A stretch of 64,000 nucleotides of DNA from Hymenobacter sp. IS2118 (GTDB lineage Bacteria; Bacteroidota; Bacteroidia; Cytophagales; Hymenobacteraceae), in the NCBI RefSeq assembly GCF_000715495.1, contig NZ_JNLX01000060.1, forward strand, positions 1 through 64,000. The letters run 5' to 3'. The notes under the pieces are model-generated. The model searched no databases and had not been told where the DNA came from. It saw nothing but the letters and a program-made list of their open reading frames with translations. This document shows, one piece after another, positions 1 to 9,348 of this stretch (position 1 is the first letter of the stretch; every line of letters begins with the position of its first letter). The position numbers and the translations under genes are program-made.

Positions 1-74
1 CGCCGCGTGGCGTAGCTGGGGAGAAGCAGGAGAAGCTGTTAAGTAGTAATAAATGCCACTATAGAATTAGTTAG

Positions 75-1256
75 CTAAACGGAGCCGCCCATATTCTGTA
101 GGCATATCGGACCGATGCCATACTTGATAGAAATCGAATTAGTTAATGTTTTGCCACAAGCAAAGCAAGAGCCTGTTTCTACCCCGGATGAAAACTCAAT
201 CATTTTTCGCCCCCTCACAAATTCACAAAAGAGTATTGCAAAAGGCTTCGCCCCATCAATATTTTGAATAAAACGGCCCTGTTCATTAACACTCCCAATT
301 CGGTTAGCTAGAGATTTACTGTAAATGCGAACCTTACTGGTTGAGTTGGCTAACTCACCTTCTTGTAAGTGAAAAACAATAGTATATTTCTCCTTGTGCG
401 CAGCAGTTAGGGTAATTGTTGGGAAGTCAATACTAGCACTAGTGATATGATAGTTAGTAGGGACTTTAATAGAGGTAATTTTTTTATGAAGCTCAAATTT
501 CCTCAATCCAAGCAAGAAGGTAATTACATGCCCACCATAGTATTCTAAAGCTTGATTTGCTAAAAAATGCAAATTATAAGTCTGTTGGCTATCATGGTTG
601 AATTTTGTTGCGATGTCTCTTGCGATAGGGTCAGCCATCTTACCGCAAAGATTGCTTGCTTGCTGGTGAGTGAAAAAGGAAGGCAGATTCTTATTTGCAA
701 ATTCAACTGTTGTTACAGGCTCTGTGAATAAGTTTTTCTCAAATATTAATACATTGATTCTTTTTATAGAATCCAAAGAAGAGTTGTTAATAGCTGATTT
801 GTCAGCGTCTTTCAAATGCTTCGTGAAGGGATTAAATGTTTTGCGGCGTAGCCTGTCTTCTGCATTGAAAGCACGTACCTCCGCCATCATTGCTCGGCTT
901 TGAGCTTCAGAAGCTTTAATTTTCTCTTCTAGCTTATCAATCTTTTTTTGAAGAATGTCTCGGTATTTCTGAGCTTCAACTTTGGTTTTACTGGCAGCTA
1001 TTGCTGCTCCAAGCCGAGACACCTCCGCCATCTCTTTCTCGTGCCTTCGTGATGCTTCCTCTTCTGGACTGCTGGAAGTCTTATTGCTAGGTGCCCTTGG
1101 CTTATGAACCTCTTTCCCAGGTATTACATCAAGTTCTTTACGAAGTTGCACTATCCGCTTTCTGTGCGGCCGAGCTTCAGCAGATGTATTGCTAGCTCTA
1201 ATGGCAGTACGTAAAAGAGAGATTTCTGCAAGAATTTCCTCAGCGTTTTTAATCAT
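75..1256 (-). CDS. Coiled-coil protein with C-terminal DUF6011-like zinc-ribbon motif
   Basis: The protein is about 393 residues. Residues 1-140 are rich in E, K, R and A and look like two coiled-coil stretches, each containing a similar LRTAIRAS / LGAAIAAS block, which suggests an internal duplication. The middle 150 residues are not recognised. The last 30 residues carry CFACGKTLTNSISIKYGIG followed by PICL, the Cys-x2-Cys...GIGP-x-C pattern of DUF6011, a probable metal-binding ribbon of unknown role. I chose ATG at 1256; an in-frame start at 1322 would overlap icmF by 35 bases. The gene is clearly richer in A+T than its neighbours and has different codon use, which suggests acquisition by transfer. 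Function is unknown; phage and plasmid proteins often carry this ribbon. Confidence 0.75.
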   Translation of the reverse strand: MIKNAEEILAEISLLRTAIRASNTSAEARPHRKRIVQLRKELDVIPGKEVHKPRAPSNKTSSSPEEEASRRHEKEMAEVSRLGAAIAASKTKVEAQKYRDILQKKIDKLEEKIKASEAQSRAMMAEVRAFNAEDRLRRKTFNPFTKHLKDADKSAINNSSLDSIKRINVLIFEKNLFTEPVTTVEFANKNLPSFFTHQQASNLCGKMADPIARDIATKFNHDSQQTYNLHFLANQALEYYGGHVITFLLGLRKFELHKKITSIKVPTNYHITSASIDFPTITLTAAHKEKYTIVFHLQEGELANSTSKVRIYSKSLANRIGSVNEQGRFIQNIDGAKPFAILFCEFVRGRKMIEFSSGVETGSCFACGKTLTNSISIKYGIGPICLQNMGGSV

Positions 1257-1287
1257 AGTCTTTGAATTAAAAATGGCTTCGAACTCC

Positions 1288-4200
1288 TTACATATTTCGC
1301 CGGTACTGCCCGCCAACCTCAAACAACGCGTTCGTAATCTGGCCCAGTGAGCAAAATTTCACGGTTTCCATCAGCTCGTCAAACAGGTTGCCGTTGGCCA
1401 CGGCGATTTGCTGGAGCTGCTTGAGGCGCGCCGGCGTTTGGGCCGCGTTGCGCTGGTGCAGCAGGATGAGCATGTCGATTTGGTACTGCTTTTCCTCCTC
1501 CGTGGCGCGGATGACTTCGGCTGGCACCACCGTGGGCGAGCCCGTGGACGAGAGGAAGGTATTCACGCCGATGATGGGGTACTCGCCGGTGTGCTTCAGC
1601 ATCTCGTAGTGCATGCTTTCCTCCTGGATTTTGCCGCGCTGGTACATCGTTTCCATTGCGCCGAGCACGCCGCCGCGCTCCGTGATGCGGTCGAATTCGA
1701 GCAGTACCGCCTCTTCCACCAGCTCGGTCAGCTCCTCGATAATGAAGGAGCCTTGCAGCGGGTTTTCATTCTTGGCCAGTCCCAGCTCGCGGTTGATGAT
1801 GAGCTGAATGGCCATGGCCCGGCGCACCGATTCCTCGGTGGGCGTGGTGATGGCCTCGTCGTAGGCGTTGGTATGCAGCGAGTTGCAGTTGTCGTAGATG
1901 GCATACAGCGCCTGCAACGTGGTGCGGATGTCGTTGAAGTCGATTTCCTGCGCGTGCAGGCTGCGGCCCGAGGTCTGGATGTGGTACTTCAGCATTTGGC
2001 TGCGGGCGTCGGCGCCGTACTTCAGCTTCATGGCCTTGGCCCAGATGCGGCGCGCCACCCGCCCAATCACGGCGTATTCCGGGTCGATGCCGTTGGAGAA
2101 GAAGAAGCTCAGGTTGGGCGCGAAGTCGTTCACGCTCATGCCCCGGCTCACGTAATATTCCACGAACGTGAAGCCGTTGCTCAGCGTCAGGGCCAGCTGC
2201 GTAATCGGGTTGGCCCCCGCCTCGGCAATGTGGTAGCCCGAAATCGAAACGGAGTAGAAATTCCTTACCCGCTCGGTGATGAAATACTGCTGCACGTCGC
2301 CCATCAACCGCAGGGCAAACTCGGTGCTGAAAATGCAGGTATTCTGCGCCTGGTCTTCCTTTAGAATGTCGGCCTGCACGGTGCCGCGCACCTGCGTCAG
2401 CGTCTTAGCCTTGATGGCGGCGTACACGTCGGCGGGCAGCACCTGGTCGCCGGTCACGCCCAGCAGCATGAGGCCCAGGCCGTCGTTGCCGGCCGGCAAT
2501 TCGCCCTGGTAGTGGGGGCGGGGCTGCCCGTAGCCAGCGTACAGCGCGTCCATTTTCGCGCTCACCTCGTCTTCCAGCCCGTTTTCGCGGATGTATTTCT
2601 CGCAGTTCTGGTCGATGGCCGCGTTCATGAAAAACGCCGCCAGCGTGGCCGCCGGCCCGTTAATGGTCATCGAAACCGACGTGCTCGGGGCGCTCAAGTC
2701 GAAGCCCGAATACAACTTCTTGGCGTCGTCGAGGCAGGCGATGCTCACGCCCGCGTTGCCGATTTTGCCGTAGATGTCGGGCCGGTGGTCGGGGTCCTCG
2801 CCATAGAGCGTCACCGAGTCGAAGGCCGTGCTCAGGCGCTTGGCCGGCAAGCCCATGCTCACGTAGTGGAAGCGGCGGTTGGTGCGCTCCGGCCCGCCCT
2901 CGCCGGCAAACATCCGCGTGGGGTCCTCACCCTCGCGCTTGAACGGGAACACGCCCGCCGTGTACGGAAACTCGCCGGGGAAATTCTCCTGCATCGCCCA
3001 GCGCAGCCGGTCGCCCCAGCCCGAATAGCGCGGCACCGACACCTTCGGTATCATATTGCCCGACAGCGACTTGGTATGCGTCTGCACCTTAATCTTCTTG
3101 CCCCGCACCTCATACACGTACTCCGGGTCGCGGTAATTCTGGAGGGTGGCTTCCCAGTTTTCCAGCAACGCCTGGCTGTCGGCATCCAGCCGGCGCAGCT
3201 GCGTCTGCTTGTTCTTGGTAAATTCCTCGATGGTGCTTTCCGAGCTGTTTTTATCGGCGCGGTAGTGCTCCTCCAGTTTGGCAAAGGCTCCGGCCACCTC
3301 AGCAATATTGGCCTGCTCGCGCACCCGCTGGTCGTAGGCGCGGTTGCTCTCCGCAATTTCCGACAGGTAGCGGGTGCGGCTCGGCGGGATGATGTAGATT
3401 TTCTCCGAATCCTCCACGCTGGTTTCCAGGTGCGAGGCGAAGGTGGCCCCGGTTTTGGTTTCCAGCATCTTCAGCACCGCCCGGTACAGCCGGTTCATGC
3501 CGGGGTCGTTGAACTGCGAGGCAATCGTGCCAAACACCGGCATCTGGTCGGTGGCCGTGTCCCACAGCCCGTGGTTGCGCTGGTACTGCTTGCGCACGTC
3601 GCGTAGCGCATCCAGCGCCCCGCGCTTATCAAACTTGTTCAGCGCAATCACATCCGCAAAATCGAGCATGTCGATTTTCTCCAGCTGCGTGGCCGCGCCG
3701 TACTCCGGCGTCATCACGTACAGGCTGGCGTCGGAGTGCTCAATAATCTCGGTATCGCTCTGGCCGATGCCCGAAGTCTCCAGAATAATCAAATCGTAAT
3801 TCGCGGCCTTCACCACGTCCACCGCGTCCTGCACGTAGCGCGACAGCGCGAGGTTGCTCTGGCGCGTGGCTAGGCTGCGCATGTACACCCGCGGCGAGTT
3901 GATGGCATTCATCCGAATGCGGTCGCCGAGCAACGCCCCGCCTGTCTTGCGCTTGCTGGGGTCCACCGAAATAATGGCGATGGTCTTCTCCGGGAAGTCC
4001 ATCAGAAACCGCCGCACCAACTCATCCACCAGCGACGACTTGCCCGAGCCGCCCGTGCCGGTAATGCCGAGAATGGGAGCTGTTTTATTAGCTGTTAGCT
4101 CAGAGCTGTTCGCTGATAGCTTCTCGTCAGAACGGGAGCTATCAGCTAACAGCTGTTGGCTAAAAGCTCTTTTAAACTCCTCGGGGAAGTTTTCCGCCGC

Positions 4201-4719
4201 CGAAATCAGGCGGCCGATGCTGCGGGCGTCCTTCTCCTTGACGTGGCTGGCCTCACCGTTCAGGTTCTGGCCCGTGGGGAAGTCGGCTTGTTCCAGCAGG
4301 TTGTTAATCATGCCTTGCAGGCCCATCGCGCGGCCATCATCGGGCGAGTAGATGCGGGTGATGCCATAGTCCATTAGGTCGGCAATTTCGGTGGGCAGAA
4401 TCACGCCGCCGCCGCCGCCGAAGAGCTTGATGTGGCCCGCGCCACGCTCCTGCAGCAAGTCGTGCATGTACTTGAAGTACTCATTGTGCCCGCCCTGGTA
4501 ACTGGTAATGGCAATGGCCTGTGCATCCTCCTGAATGGCGCAGTCCACAATTTCCTGCACCGAGCGGTTGTGCCCGAGGTGAATAACCTCCGCGCCGCTG
4601 CTCTGAATGATGCGGCGCATGATGTTAATAGCCGCATCGTGCCCGTCGAACAAAGCGGCGGCGGTGACGATGCGAACGTGGTTCTTCGGTTTGTAGGGCG
4701 CGGTGGGAGCGGGGTGCAT
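1288..4719 (-). CDS. icmF: Fused acyl-CoA mutase IcmF (B12-binding, G-protein chaperone and mutase domains)
   Basis: Adenosylcobalamin-dependent mutase that interconverts isobutyryl-CoA and n-butyryl-CoA in branched or short-chain acyl-CoA metabolism. The 1143-residue length and domain order fit IcmF: B12-binding domain first (DGHDAA near residues 25-30 with the cobalt-ligating His), then a MeaB-like GTPase (P-loop [12 protein letters not shown] near 218-229), then the TIM-barrel mutase from about residue 590. The active-site segment reads [17 protein letters not shown], with Phe where methylmalonyl-CoA mutases have Tyr, which favours the IcmF substrate class. Start ATG at 4719 precedes the B12 domain; upstream in-frame codons have no family resemblance. 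Residues about 185-214, between B12 and GTPase domains, are encoded by an inverted-repeat element, an extra loop not expected in the family. Confidence 0.95.
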   Translation of the reverse strand: MHPAPTAPYKPKNHVRIVTAAALFDGHDAAINIMRRIIQSSGAEVIHLGHNRSVQEIVDCAIQEDAQAIAITSYQGGHNEYFKYMHDLLQERGAGHIKLFGGGGGVILPTEIADLMDYGITRIYSPDDGRAMGLQGMINNLLEQADFPTGQNLNGEASHVKEKDARSIGRLISAAENFPEEFKRAFSQQLLADSSRSDEKLSANSSELTANKTAPILGITGTGGSGKSSLVDELVRRFLMDFPEKTIAIISVDPSKRKTGGALLGDRIRMNAINSPRVYMRSLATRQSNLALSRYVQDAVDVVKAANYDLIILETSGIGQSDTEIIEHSDASLYVMTPEYGAATQLEKIDMLDFADVIALNKFDKRGALDALRDVRKQYQRNHGLWDTATDQMPVFGTIASQFNDPGMNRLYRAVLKMLETKTGATFASHLETSVEDSEKIYIIPPSRTRYLSEIAESNRAYDQRVREQANIAEVAGAFAKLEEHYRADKNSSESTIEEFTKNKQTQLRRLDADSQALLENWEATLQNYRDPEYVYEVRGKKIKVQTHTKSLSGNMIPKVSVPRYSGWGDRLRWAMQENFPGEFPYTAGVFPFKREGEDPTRMFAGEGGPERTNRRFHYVSMGLPAKRLSTAFDSVTLYGEDPDHRPDIYGKIGNAGVSIACLDDAKKLYSGFDLSAPSTSVSMTINGPAATLAAFFMNAAIDQNCEKYIRENGLEDEVSAKMDALYAGYGQPRPHYQGELPAGNDGLGLMLLGVTGDQVLPADVYAAIKAKTLTQVRGTVQADILKEDQAQNTCIFSTEFALRLMGDVQQYFITERVRNFYSVSISGYHIAEAGANPITQLALTLSNGFTFVEYYVSRGMSVNDFAPNLSFFFSNGIDPEYAVIGRVARRIWAKAMKLKYGADARSQMLKYHIQTSGRSLHAQEIDFNDIRTTLQALYAIYDNCNSLHTNAYDEAITTPTEESVRRAMAIQLIINRELGLAKNENPLQGSFIIEELTELVEEAVLLEFDRITERGGVLGAMETMYQRGKIQEESMHYEMLKHTGEYPIIGVNTFLSSTGSPTVVPAEVIRATEEEKQYQIDMLILLHQRNAAQTPARLKQLQQIAVANGNLFDELMETVKFCSLGQITNALFEVGGQYRRNM
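4084..4171. repeat. Inverted-repeat element (AGCTATCAGCTAACAGCT type) lying in frame inside icmF
   Basis: Two arms of about 30-37 bases with a few mismatches are built from AGCT-containing units (AGCTATCAGC-AACAGCT) around a 15-base loop. The element matches in sequence style and layout the intergenic element at 20476-20577. Here it stays open in the icmF frame and encodes a Ser/Ala/Asn-rich linker of about 30 residues between two domains. Confidence 0.75.
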
Positions 4720-4773
4720 ATAAATTAGAAGGCAGAGTTGAAGTCCGCCGTTAGGGAGCGTGAAAAACGTGTA

Positions 4774-4781
4774 CGAAGGTA
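4774..4781 (-). promoter_or_regulatory. Candidate -7 promoter element for icmF
   Basis: Minus-strand TACCTTCG fits the Bacteroidota TAnnTTTG-type element with one substitution and lies 55 bases before the icmF ATG. The same octamer lies before lepA. No clear -33 element was seen. Confidence 0.3.
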
Positions 4782-4842
4782 CGGAATATGCCCCGGCGGG
4801 GTGGCCGGAGAAACAAATTCGAAAGCGGTTTTGCACAGAGCT

Positions 4843-4891
4843 CACAGAGTTAAAAGAGTTTTTGGGTGTTCCAAACTCTTTTAACTCTGTG
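4843..4891 (-). terminator. Long hairpin downstream of the Uma2 gene
   Basis: CACAGAGTTAAAAGAGTTT is repeated as a perfect 19-base inverted copy around an 11-base loop. It sits 24 bases past the Uma2 stop codon. It may act as a terminator, but it lacks a strong T run, so it could also be a dispersed repeat. Confidence 0.5.
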
Positions 4892-4914
4892 CGAAAATTT
4901 CTTCGGCGCGGTTA

Positions 4915-5517
4915 CTACCGCAACTTCCGCAAATCCAGCGCAAACCCTACCAGCACGTTCTCGCCCGAAAGCTCCCGCTCAAAGCTCTGCACGGTTTCAT
5001 AACCAACCTGCCCGGTGCGGAAAATATAGGCCGTTTCATCATCGCAGGAAAGTAGCCAGCCCAGTGCAGTACCGTTGGCGCGGTACTCTTCCAACTTGGC
5101 CAGCAGTACCTTCAACGAGTCGGTTTTGGACCGCAGTTCCACTACAAACGGCGGGCAGATGTGCGCGAATTTCTCCTGCTGCTCGGGGCTCAGCGCGTTC
5201 CACTGCGCGGCTGGCACCCAGGAGGCATCAGGCGAGCGCACGGCCCCGTTGGGCAGCGTGAAACCTGCGTTGGAATCGAAAATTTCGCCGGCTTCGGGGT
5301 GCATGTTCCACCAAGCGTAAAGTTGACCGATGAGCCGAGCGTTACGCTTGCCGGTGAGCGAGAAGGTAGGAGCCATAATCAGGATTTCTTGCTGGGCATT
5401 GCGCTCGATGCGCCATTTGCGGTGCTGCTGGCAGAAGGCGAAGAACTCCTCCTCGCTCATGCGGCTCATGTAGGGGTCGTCCAAAACCAAAGGCTCGTCG
5501 GCAAAAAGCGGGTTCAT
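4915..5517 (-). CDS. Uma2 family (DUF820) putative endonuclease
   Basis: A 200-residue protein of the Uma2/DUF820 family, which has a PD-(D/E)XK nuclease-like fold; biological role is not established. Visible signatures are MSEEEFFAFCQQHRKWRIE near the N-terminus, the conserved GKRNARLIGQLYAWW helix, SNAGFTLPNGAVRSPDASWV (the Asp-containing active-site strand) and FVVELRSKTDSLKVLLAKLE (the E-x-R/K active-site strand). Start ATG at 5517 gives the usual family length; an upstream start at 5610 would run into the katG terminator. Such genes often occur in many copies in Bacteroidota and cyanobacteria. No partner gene is apparent. Confidence 0.88.
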   Translation of the reverse strand: MNPLFADEPLVLDDPYMSRMSEEEFFAFCQQHRKWRIERNAQQEILIMAPTFSLTGKRNARLIGQLYAWWNMHPEAGEIFDSNAGFTLPNGAVRSPDASWVPAAQWNALSPEQQEKFAHICPPFVVELRSKTDSLKVLLAKLEEYRANGTALGWLLSCDDETAYIFRTGQVGYETVQSFERELSGENVLVGFALDLRKLR

Positions 5518-5585
5518 GATAAAGGGCTCGTTGGTGAAGTAGCAAGTTACGGTCGAAACGATTGGCCGAGGCTGCGTAAAAACGC

Positions 5586-5628
5586 AAAACGAAAACAGCC
5601 GGACCGCCACTACTGGCGGCCCGGCTGT
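5586..5628 (-). terminator. Rho-independent terminator of katG
   Basis: A GC-rich hairpin (ACAGCCGG-A-CCGCCA, CTAC loop, TGGCGG-C-CCGGCTGT) is followed on the minus strand by a T-rich tract. It lies about 80 bases past the katG stop. Confidence 0.8.
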
Positions 5629-5706
5629 TGCAGTTGGGGCGGCAGCTACTTACGATGTAGCCGCCCGCTGTCGGGTGTTGTTCGCGGTTCTGAGCGCGGG
5701 CAAGCG

Positions 5707-8019
5707 CTACACTTTCACGTCGTAGCGGTCGAGCATCATCACCTTGTCCCAGGCCTTCACGAACTGCTTCACGAAGCGCTTGTGGCCATCGGCCCCGGCG
5801 GCATACACTTCGGCCACGGCGCGCAACTGACTGTTGGCCCCGAACACGAGGTCGGCGCGGGTGGCCGAGTAGCGGTTTTTACCCGAAGCGCGGTCGGTGA
5901 GCCAGAAGGTCATGCCGCGCGAGTCCGACTTCTTCCAGTCATAGTCGGTGCTGGTGAGCACGGTGAAGAAGTCGTTGCTCAGCACGCCCACCCGGTCGGT
6001 GAAGATGCCGTGGGCGGAGCCGTCGTGGTTGGCGTTCATGGCGCGCAGGCCGCCGGTGAGCGCCACCCACTCGGGGGTGGTGAGCGAGAGCAGCTGCGCC
6101 TTGTCGAGGAAAATTTCCTCGGGCGCAACGCCCTGCGAAATCTTATTAAAATCCTGGTCGAGGTAGTTGCGGAAGCCGTCGGCCACCGGCTTCAGCCAGG
6201 TAAACATTTCGATATCGGTGAGTTCCTGCGTCGTATCGCGGCGGCCCGGCGTGAAAGGCACCGCAGTGGCCACGCCCGCATCAGCGGCCGCTTTTTCGAG
6301 CGCTGCGCAGCCGCCCAGCACGATAAGGTCGGCGAGCGATACGCGCTTGCCGCTGTGGTCTTTGCTGTCCTTGTCCGGGCCGTTGAACTCCTCCATTACC
6401 GATTGCAGGGCCGCGATAACGGGCACCGTACGGCGGTTCACTTCCCAGTCCTTCTGCGGCGCCAGCGCCAGGCGGCCACCGTTGGCCCCGCCGCGCTTGT
6501 CGCTGCTACGGTGCGTAACCGCCGCCGAAAAAGCGGTGTACACCAGGTCCGAAGCGGAAATATCTGAAGCCAGAATCGACTTTTTCAGCGCCTCAATGTC
6601 CGCCGCGTCGATTATGGTATAATCGGCCACCGGAATGGGGTCCTGCCAAAGCAAGTCGTTCTCGTTCACCTTTTCGGGGCCGAGGTAGCGCTCGCGCGGG
6701 CCCATGTCGCGGTGGGTCAGCTTGTACCACGCCTTGGAGAAAGCCTGGGTGAAGGCGTCGAAATCGCCGAGGAACTTCTCGCACACCTTGCGGTATTCGG
6801 GGTCTTCCTTCAGGGCGATGTCGGAGGTCATCATCATCAGGTCGTTCATCTGGCCTTCGATGTGCGCGTCGGGCGTTTTGGGGGCGTTTTTGTCCACCGG
6901 GGTCCACTGTAGCGCGCCGGCCGAGCTCTTGGTCTGCTCCCAGTCAAACTTGAACAGGTTGATGAGGTAGTCGTTATCCCACTGCGTTGGGTTGGGCGTC
7001 CAGCTGCCCTCAATGCCGTTGGTGCTCGTGTTTTCGGCGTTGCCCTTGCCCTTGGGGTTGTGCCAGCCCAGGCCCATCTGCTCCATGGGCGCAATCTCGG
7101 GCTGCACGCCAATTTCGGCGGCCGGCACCATGCCGTGGCTTTTGCCGAAGGCGTGGCCGCCGGCAATCAGGGCCACGGTTTCCTCGTTGTTCATGGCCAT
7201 GCGGGTAAACGTAATCCGAATGTCGCGGGCCGAGCCCAGCGGGTCGCCCTTGCCGTAAGGGCCTTCGGGGTTTACGTAAATCAGGGATTGGTGGGAGGCC
7301 GCCAGCGGGTTTTCCAGGTCGTAGTCGGCATCGCCGTTGCGGCCGCGCCAGCGCTTGTCGCGGCTTACCATTTCGTCGGGGGTGTGTTTCTTATGCCCGT
7401 CCCATACTTCCGGGCCCCAGTAAGTGCCGTTATCGGCCTCCCAGGCATCTTGGCGACCGCCGGCGAAGCCGTAAGTAGGGAAGCCCATGATTTCCAGCGC
7501 GCAGTTACCCGTCAACACAATGAGGTCGGCCCACGAAAGGGCGCTGCCGTACTTCTGCTTGATGGGCCAGATGAGGCGGCGCGACTTGTCGGTGTTGCCG
7601 TTGTCCCACCAGCTGTCGATGGGGGCAAAGCGCTGCAAGGCTTCCCCGGCGCCGCCCCGGCCGTCGGCAATGCGGTAGGTGCCGGCCGAGTGCCAGGCCA
7701 TGCGAATCATCTGCGGCCCGTAGTTATTGTAGTCCGACGGCCACCAATCCACCGAAGTAGTGAGGAAGGTTTTGATTTCGGTTTTCAGCGCCTCCAGGTC
7801 GATGCTGTTGAATGCTTCGGCATAGTTGAAGTCGTCGCCGAGCGGGTTGGCCTGCGGGCCATTCTGGTGCAGCTGCTCCACTTTCAGCCGGTTGGGGTAC
7901 CAGTCGGAGAGGGCGGGCGGCGTGCCCTGCACGCCGCCGATGCGGTCGCCGCCAAAGGGGCATTGACCGCCCATCTCGAATGTTGTGGTGTCGGTTTTAT
8001 CGTTGCTTATGGGTTTCAT
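5707..8019 (-). CDS. katG: Catalase-peroxidase KatG
   Basis: Bifunctional haem catalase-peroxidase that removes hydrogen peroxide in the cytoplasm. At 770 residues it has full two-domain length. The distal haem site [11 protein letters not shown] gives Arg106, Trp109 and His110. The LIYVNPEGP segment supplies the Tyr, and RMAMNNEE the Met, of the Met-Tyr-Trp crosslink needed for catalase activity. [10 protein letters not shown] carries the proximal haem His. The C-terminal degenerate half follows from about residue 430. The gene is monocistronic between a terminator and an intergenic region with a palindrome 27 bases ahead of the start, a plausible operator for a peroxide-responsive regulator. 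No regulator gene such as oxyR or perR is adjacent. Confidence 0.98.
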   Translation of the reverse strand: MKPISNDKTDTTTFEMGGQCPFGGDRIGGVQGTPPALSDWYPNRLKVEQLHQNGPQANPLGDDFNYAEAFNSIDLEALKTEIKTFLTTSVDWWPSDYNNYGPQMIRMAWHSAGTYRIADGRGGAGEALQRFAPIDSWWDNGNTDKSRRLIWPIKQKYGSALSWADLIVLTGNCALEIMGFPTYGFAGGRQDAWEADNGTYWGPEVWDGHKKHTPDEMVSRDKRWRGRNGDADYDLENPLAASHQSLIYVNPEGPYGKGDPLGSARDIRITFTRMAMNNEETVALIAGGHAFGKSHGMVPAAEIGVQPEIAPMEQMGLGWHNPKGKGNAENTSTNGIEGSWTPNPTQWDNDYLINLFKFDWEQTKSSAGALQWTPVDKNAPKTPDAHIEGQMNDLMMMTSDIALKEDPEYRKVCEKFLGDFDAFTQAFSKAWYKLTHRDMGPRERYLGPEKVNENDLLWQDPIPVADYTIIDAADIEALKKSILASDISASDLVYTAFSAAVTHRSSDKRGGANGGRLALAPQKDWEVNRRTVPVIAALQSVMEEFNGPDKDSKDHSGKRVSLADLIVLGGCAALEKAAADAGVATAVPFTPGRRDTTQELTDIEMFTWLKPVADGFRNYLDQDFNKISQGVAPEEIFLDKAQLLSLTTPEWVALTGGLRAMNANHDGSAHGIFTDRVGVLSNDFFTVLTSTDYDWKKSDSRGMTFWLTDRASGKNRYSATRADLVFGANSQLRAVAEVYAAGADGHKRFVKQFVKAWDKVMMLDRYDVKV

Positions 8020-8401
8020 TCTGGATTCTTCTAGAGTGGGTCTTTTTAACCAAACGCATGTTTTGGTTTAACTGTTTTGCGATTTTATCACCGAAAGGTT
8101 TTCTGCTTCTGTAACTCCAGTAGGATATTTTTTGTCTGTGTCTGCGCATGTAGCTCGCTCTTCGTGGCGGATATTTCTGGATGAGTCATCCAATACGAAA
8201 AGAGGGAAAGTACGTGAAGCAACCTGCCGCACAGACACTGCCAGAGTCCGTAGCTTAAACAGATATACCGCTAAAAGGATGCTGAATATTGACGCAGCGC
8301 CTGGTATCGTTTATTGTAATAGCCTACAATTTGAGGAAGGCCAAAACGCGCTTTTGACTGTTATACCGGGGCCAACCGCTACGCTTGCTACTAATCAATA
8401 A
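8020..8401. other. Intergenic region upstream of katG, no convincing gene
   Basis: This 382-base stretch is AT-richer than the flanking genes. It holds the katG palindrome at its left end. An 89-codon reading frame at 8132-8401 lacks recognisable family features or exported-protein character, and I do not call it a gene. Promoters for katG and the DUF2805 gene must lie here, but no strong consensus was found. Confidence 0.5.
8046..8071. promoter_or_regulatory. Candidate operator palindrome upstream of katG
   Basis: TTAACCAAA is followed after 7 bases by TTTGGTTTAA, a near-perfect inverted repeat 27 bases before the katG ATG. Position and symmetry suggest a regulator-binding site or a 5'-UTR hairpin; the sequence is not a PerR or Fur box that I recognise. 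Confidence 0.4.
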
Positions 8402-8692
8402 ATGAGGATGAAACCACCCGAACTAAGCCCGGCCGACATTGACCGCATCATCGAAATGGCCTGGGAAGACCGTACGCCGTTCGAAGCCATTGAAGCGCAA
8501 TTCGGCCTGCCCGAGGCCGAAGTTATCAAGCTGATGCGGCGGGAAATGAAGGCTTCTTCGTGGCGCATGTGGCGGGCCCGCGTGCAGGGCCGGGCCACCA
8601 AGCACCGCGTCAAAAGCGCCGTCGATGACGCCCGCTTTAAGTCCACGCTGCAGAAAAATATCACTTTCAACAAGATTTCCAAGCGCCGGTAG
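8402..8692 (+). CDS. DUF2805 / TIGR03643 family protein
   Basis: A 96-residue basic protein of the TIGR03643 (DUF2805) family, function unknown. The family pattern is clear: DIDRIIEMAWEDRTPFEAIE, then QFGLPEAEVIKLMRREMK, then a basic SSWRMWRARVQGRATKH segment. The first part has the look of a helix-turn-helix, so nucleic-acid binding is possible but unproven. In many genomes this family lies beside cryptochrome/photolyase-like genes. Here the full copy stands alone, while a shortened second copy at 60654 follows the photolyase-like gene. ATG at 8402 follows directly after an intergenic region. A terminator hairpin starts 28 bases after the stop. Confidence 0.85.
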   Translation: MRMKPPELSPADIDRIIEMAWEDRTPFEAIEAQFGLPEAEVIKLMRREMKASSWRMWRARVQGRATKHRVKSAVDDARFKSTLQKNITFNKISKRR

Positions 8693-8719
8693 CACCCCGC
8701 GCGGCGGCGTAAACGCAAA

Positions 8720-8751
8720 CAGCCGGGCTCCCTGAATAGGAAGCCCGGCTG
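8720..8751. terminator. Bidirectional terminator between convergent genes
   Basis: CAGCCGGGCT and AGCCCGGCTG form a perfect 10-base-pair stem between the DUF2805 gene and the convergent GlcG-like gene. Short T-rich and A-rich flanks are present on both sides. Confidence 0.75.
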
Positions 8752-8771
8752 CTTTGATTTTGCGCGGTAAA

Positions 8772-9179
8772 CTAGTTGTTCTCCAGTGCCTTCACGCCGG
8801 CTTCGGCCACGGCATGGTCGTCTTCCACGGTGCTGCCCGATACGCCGATGGCGCCCATTACCCCCCCGCTGCGTCCCTTGATGGGGATGCCGCCGGGGAA
8901 GGTGATGAGGCCGCCGTTGGAGTGCTCAATACCGAAAAGCGAGCCGCCGGGCTGCGACAACCCGCCGATAGCGCCGGTGGGCATGTCGAAAAAGCGGGCC
9001 GTCTTGGCTTTCTTGATGGAGATGTCGAGCGAGCCGAGCCAGGCGTCGTCCATGCGAATGAAGGCGACGAGATTGGCCCCGGCATCTACCACGGCAATGT
9101 TCATCTTCACGTTCATGGCCACGGCTTTCTGGTGGGCGGCCTTGAGGGCCAACTGCGCTTGTTCTAAGGTGATTCCCAT
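8772..9179 (-). CDS. GlcG/HbpS family (DUF336) haem-binding-like protein
   Basis: A 135-residue protein of the GlcG/HbpS/PduO-C fold. The signature segments are [18 protein letters not shown], a [17 protein letters not shown] helix with the conserved KA-x-TA pattern, and the Gly-rich [20 protein letters not shown]. Some family members bind haem or cobalamin, while others have no known ligand, so a specific function is not assigned. Start ATG at 9179 gives family length and places a typical first helix ([11 protein letters not shown]) immediately after the start. No signal peptide is present with this start, so it is predicted to be cytoplasmic. Confidence 0.85.
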   Translation of the reverse strand: MGITLEQAQLALKAAHQKAVAMNVKMNIAVVDAGANLVAFIRMDDAWLGSLDISIKKAKTARFFDMPTGAIGGLSQPGGSLFGIEHSNGGLITFPGGIPIKGRSGGVMGAIGVSGSTVEDDHAVAEAGVKALENN

Positions 9180-9348
9180 GAGATTGTTGGATTTGAAAGA
9201 AAAAAGGTTCCCTGTCACAACGGCTTTCGACCCGGCATGTTCACTTTCAAGCAGTATTTGCGCAGCTGCAACCCGGCTTTCTGGCACAGGCTGCCGAAGC
9301 ATTTTGTCGGATGCTGGCTGTTAAATCCTCCGCTTCACTCGCGGGTAT

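Noticed and set aside
2512..3606. Long plus-strand reading frames opposite icmF, and similar ones opposite katG (7060-8034), lepA (10838-12217), the PorE-like gene (14019-15467) and the Dna2-like gene (50593-52110)
   Set aside because: They are antisense to confidently identified genes, are rich in Arg, Ala, Gly and His as expected from third-position GC bias, and show no family motif.
8132..8401. 89-codon frame between katG and the DUF2805 gene
   Set aside because: No recognisable family, signal peptide or consistent codon use. It lies in an AT-richer intergenic region and ends flush with the DUF2805 start by chance.
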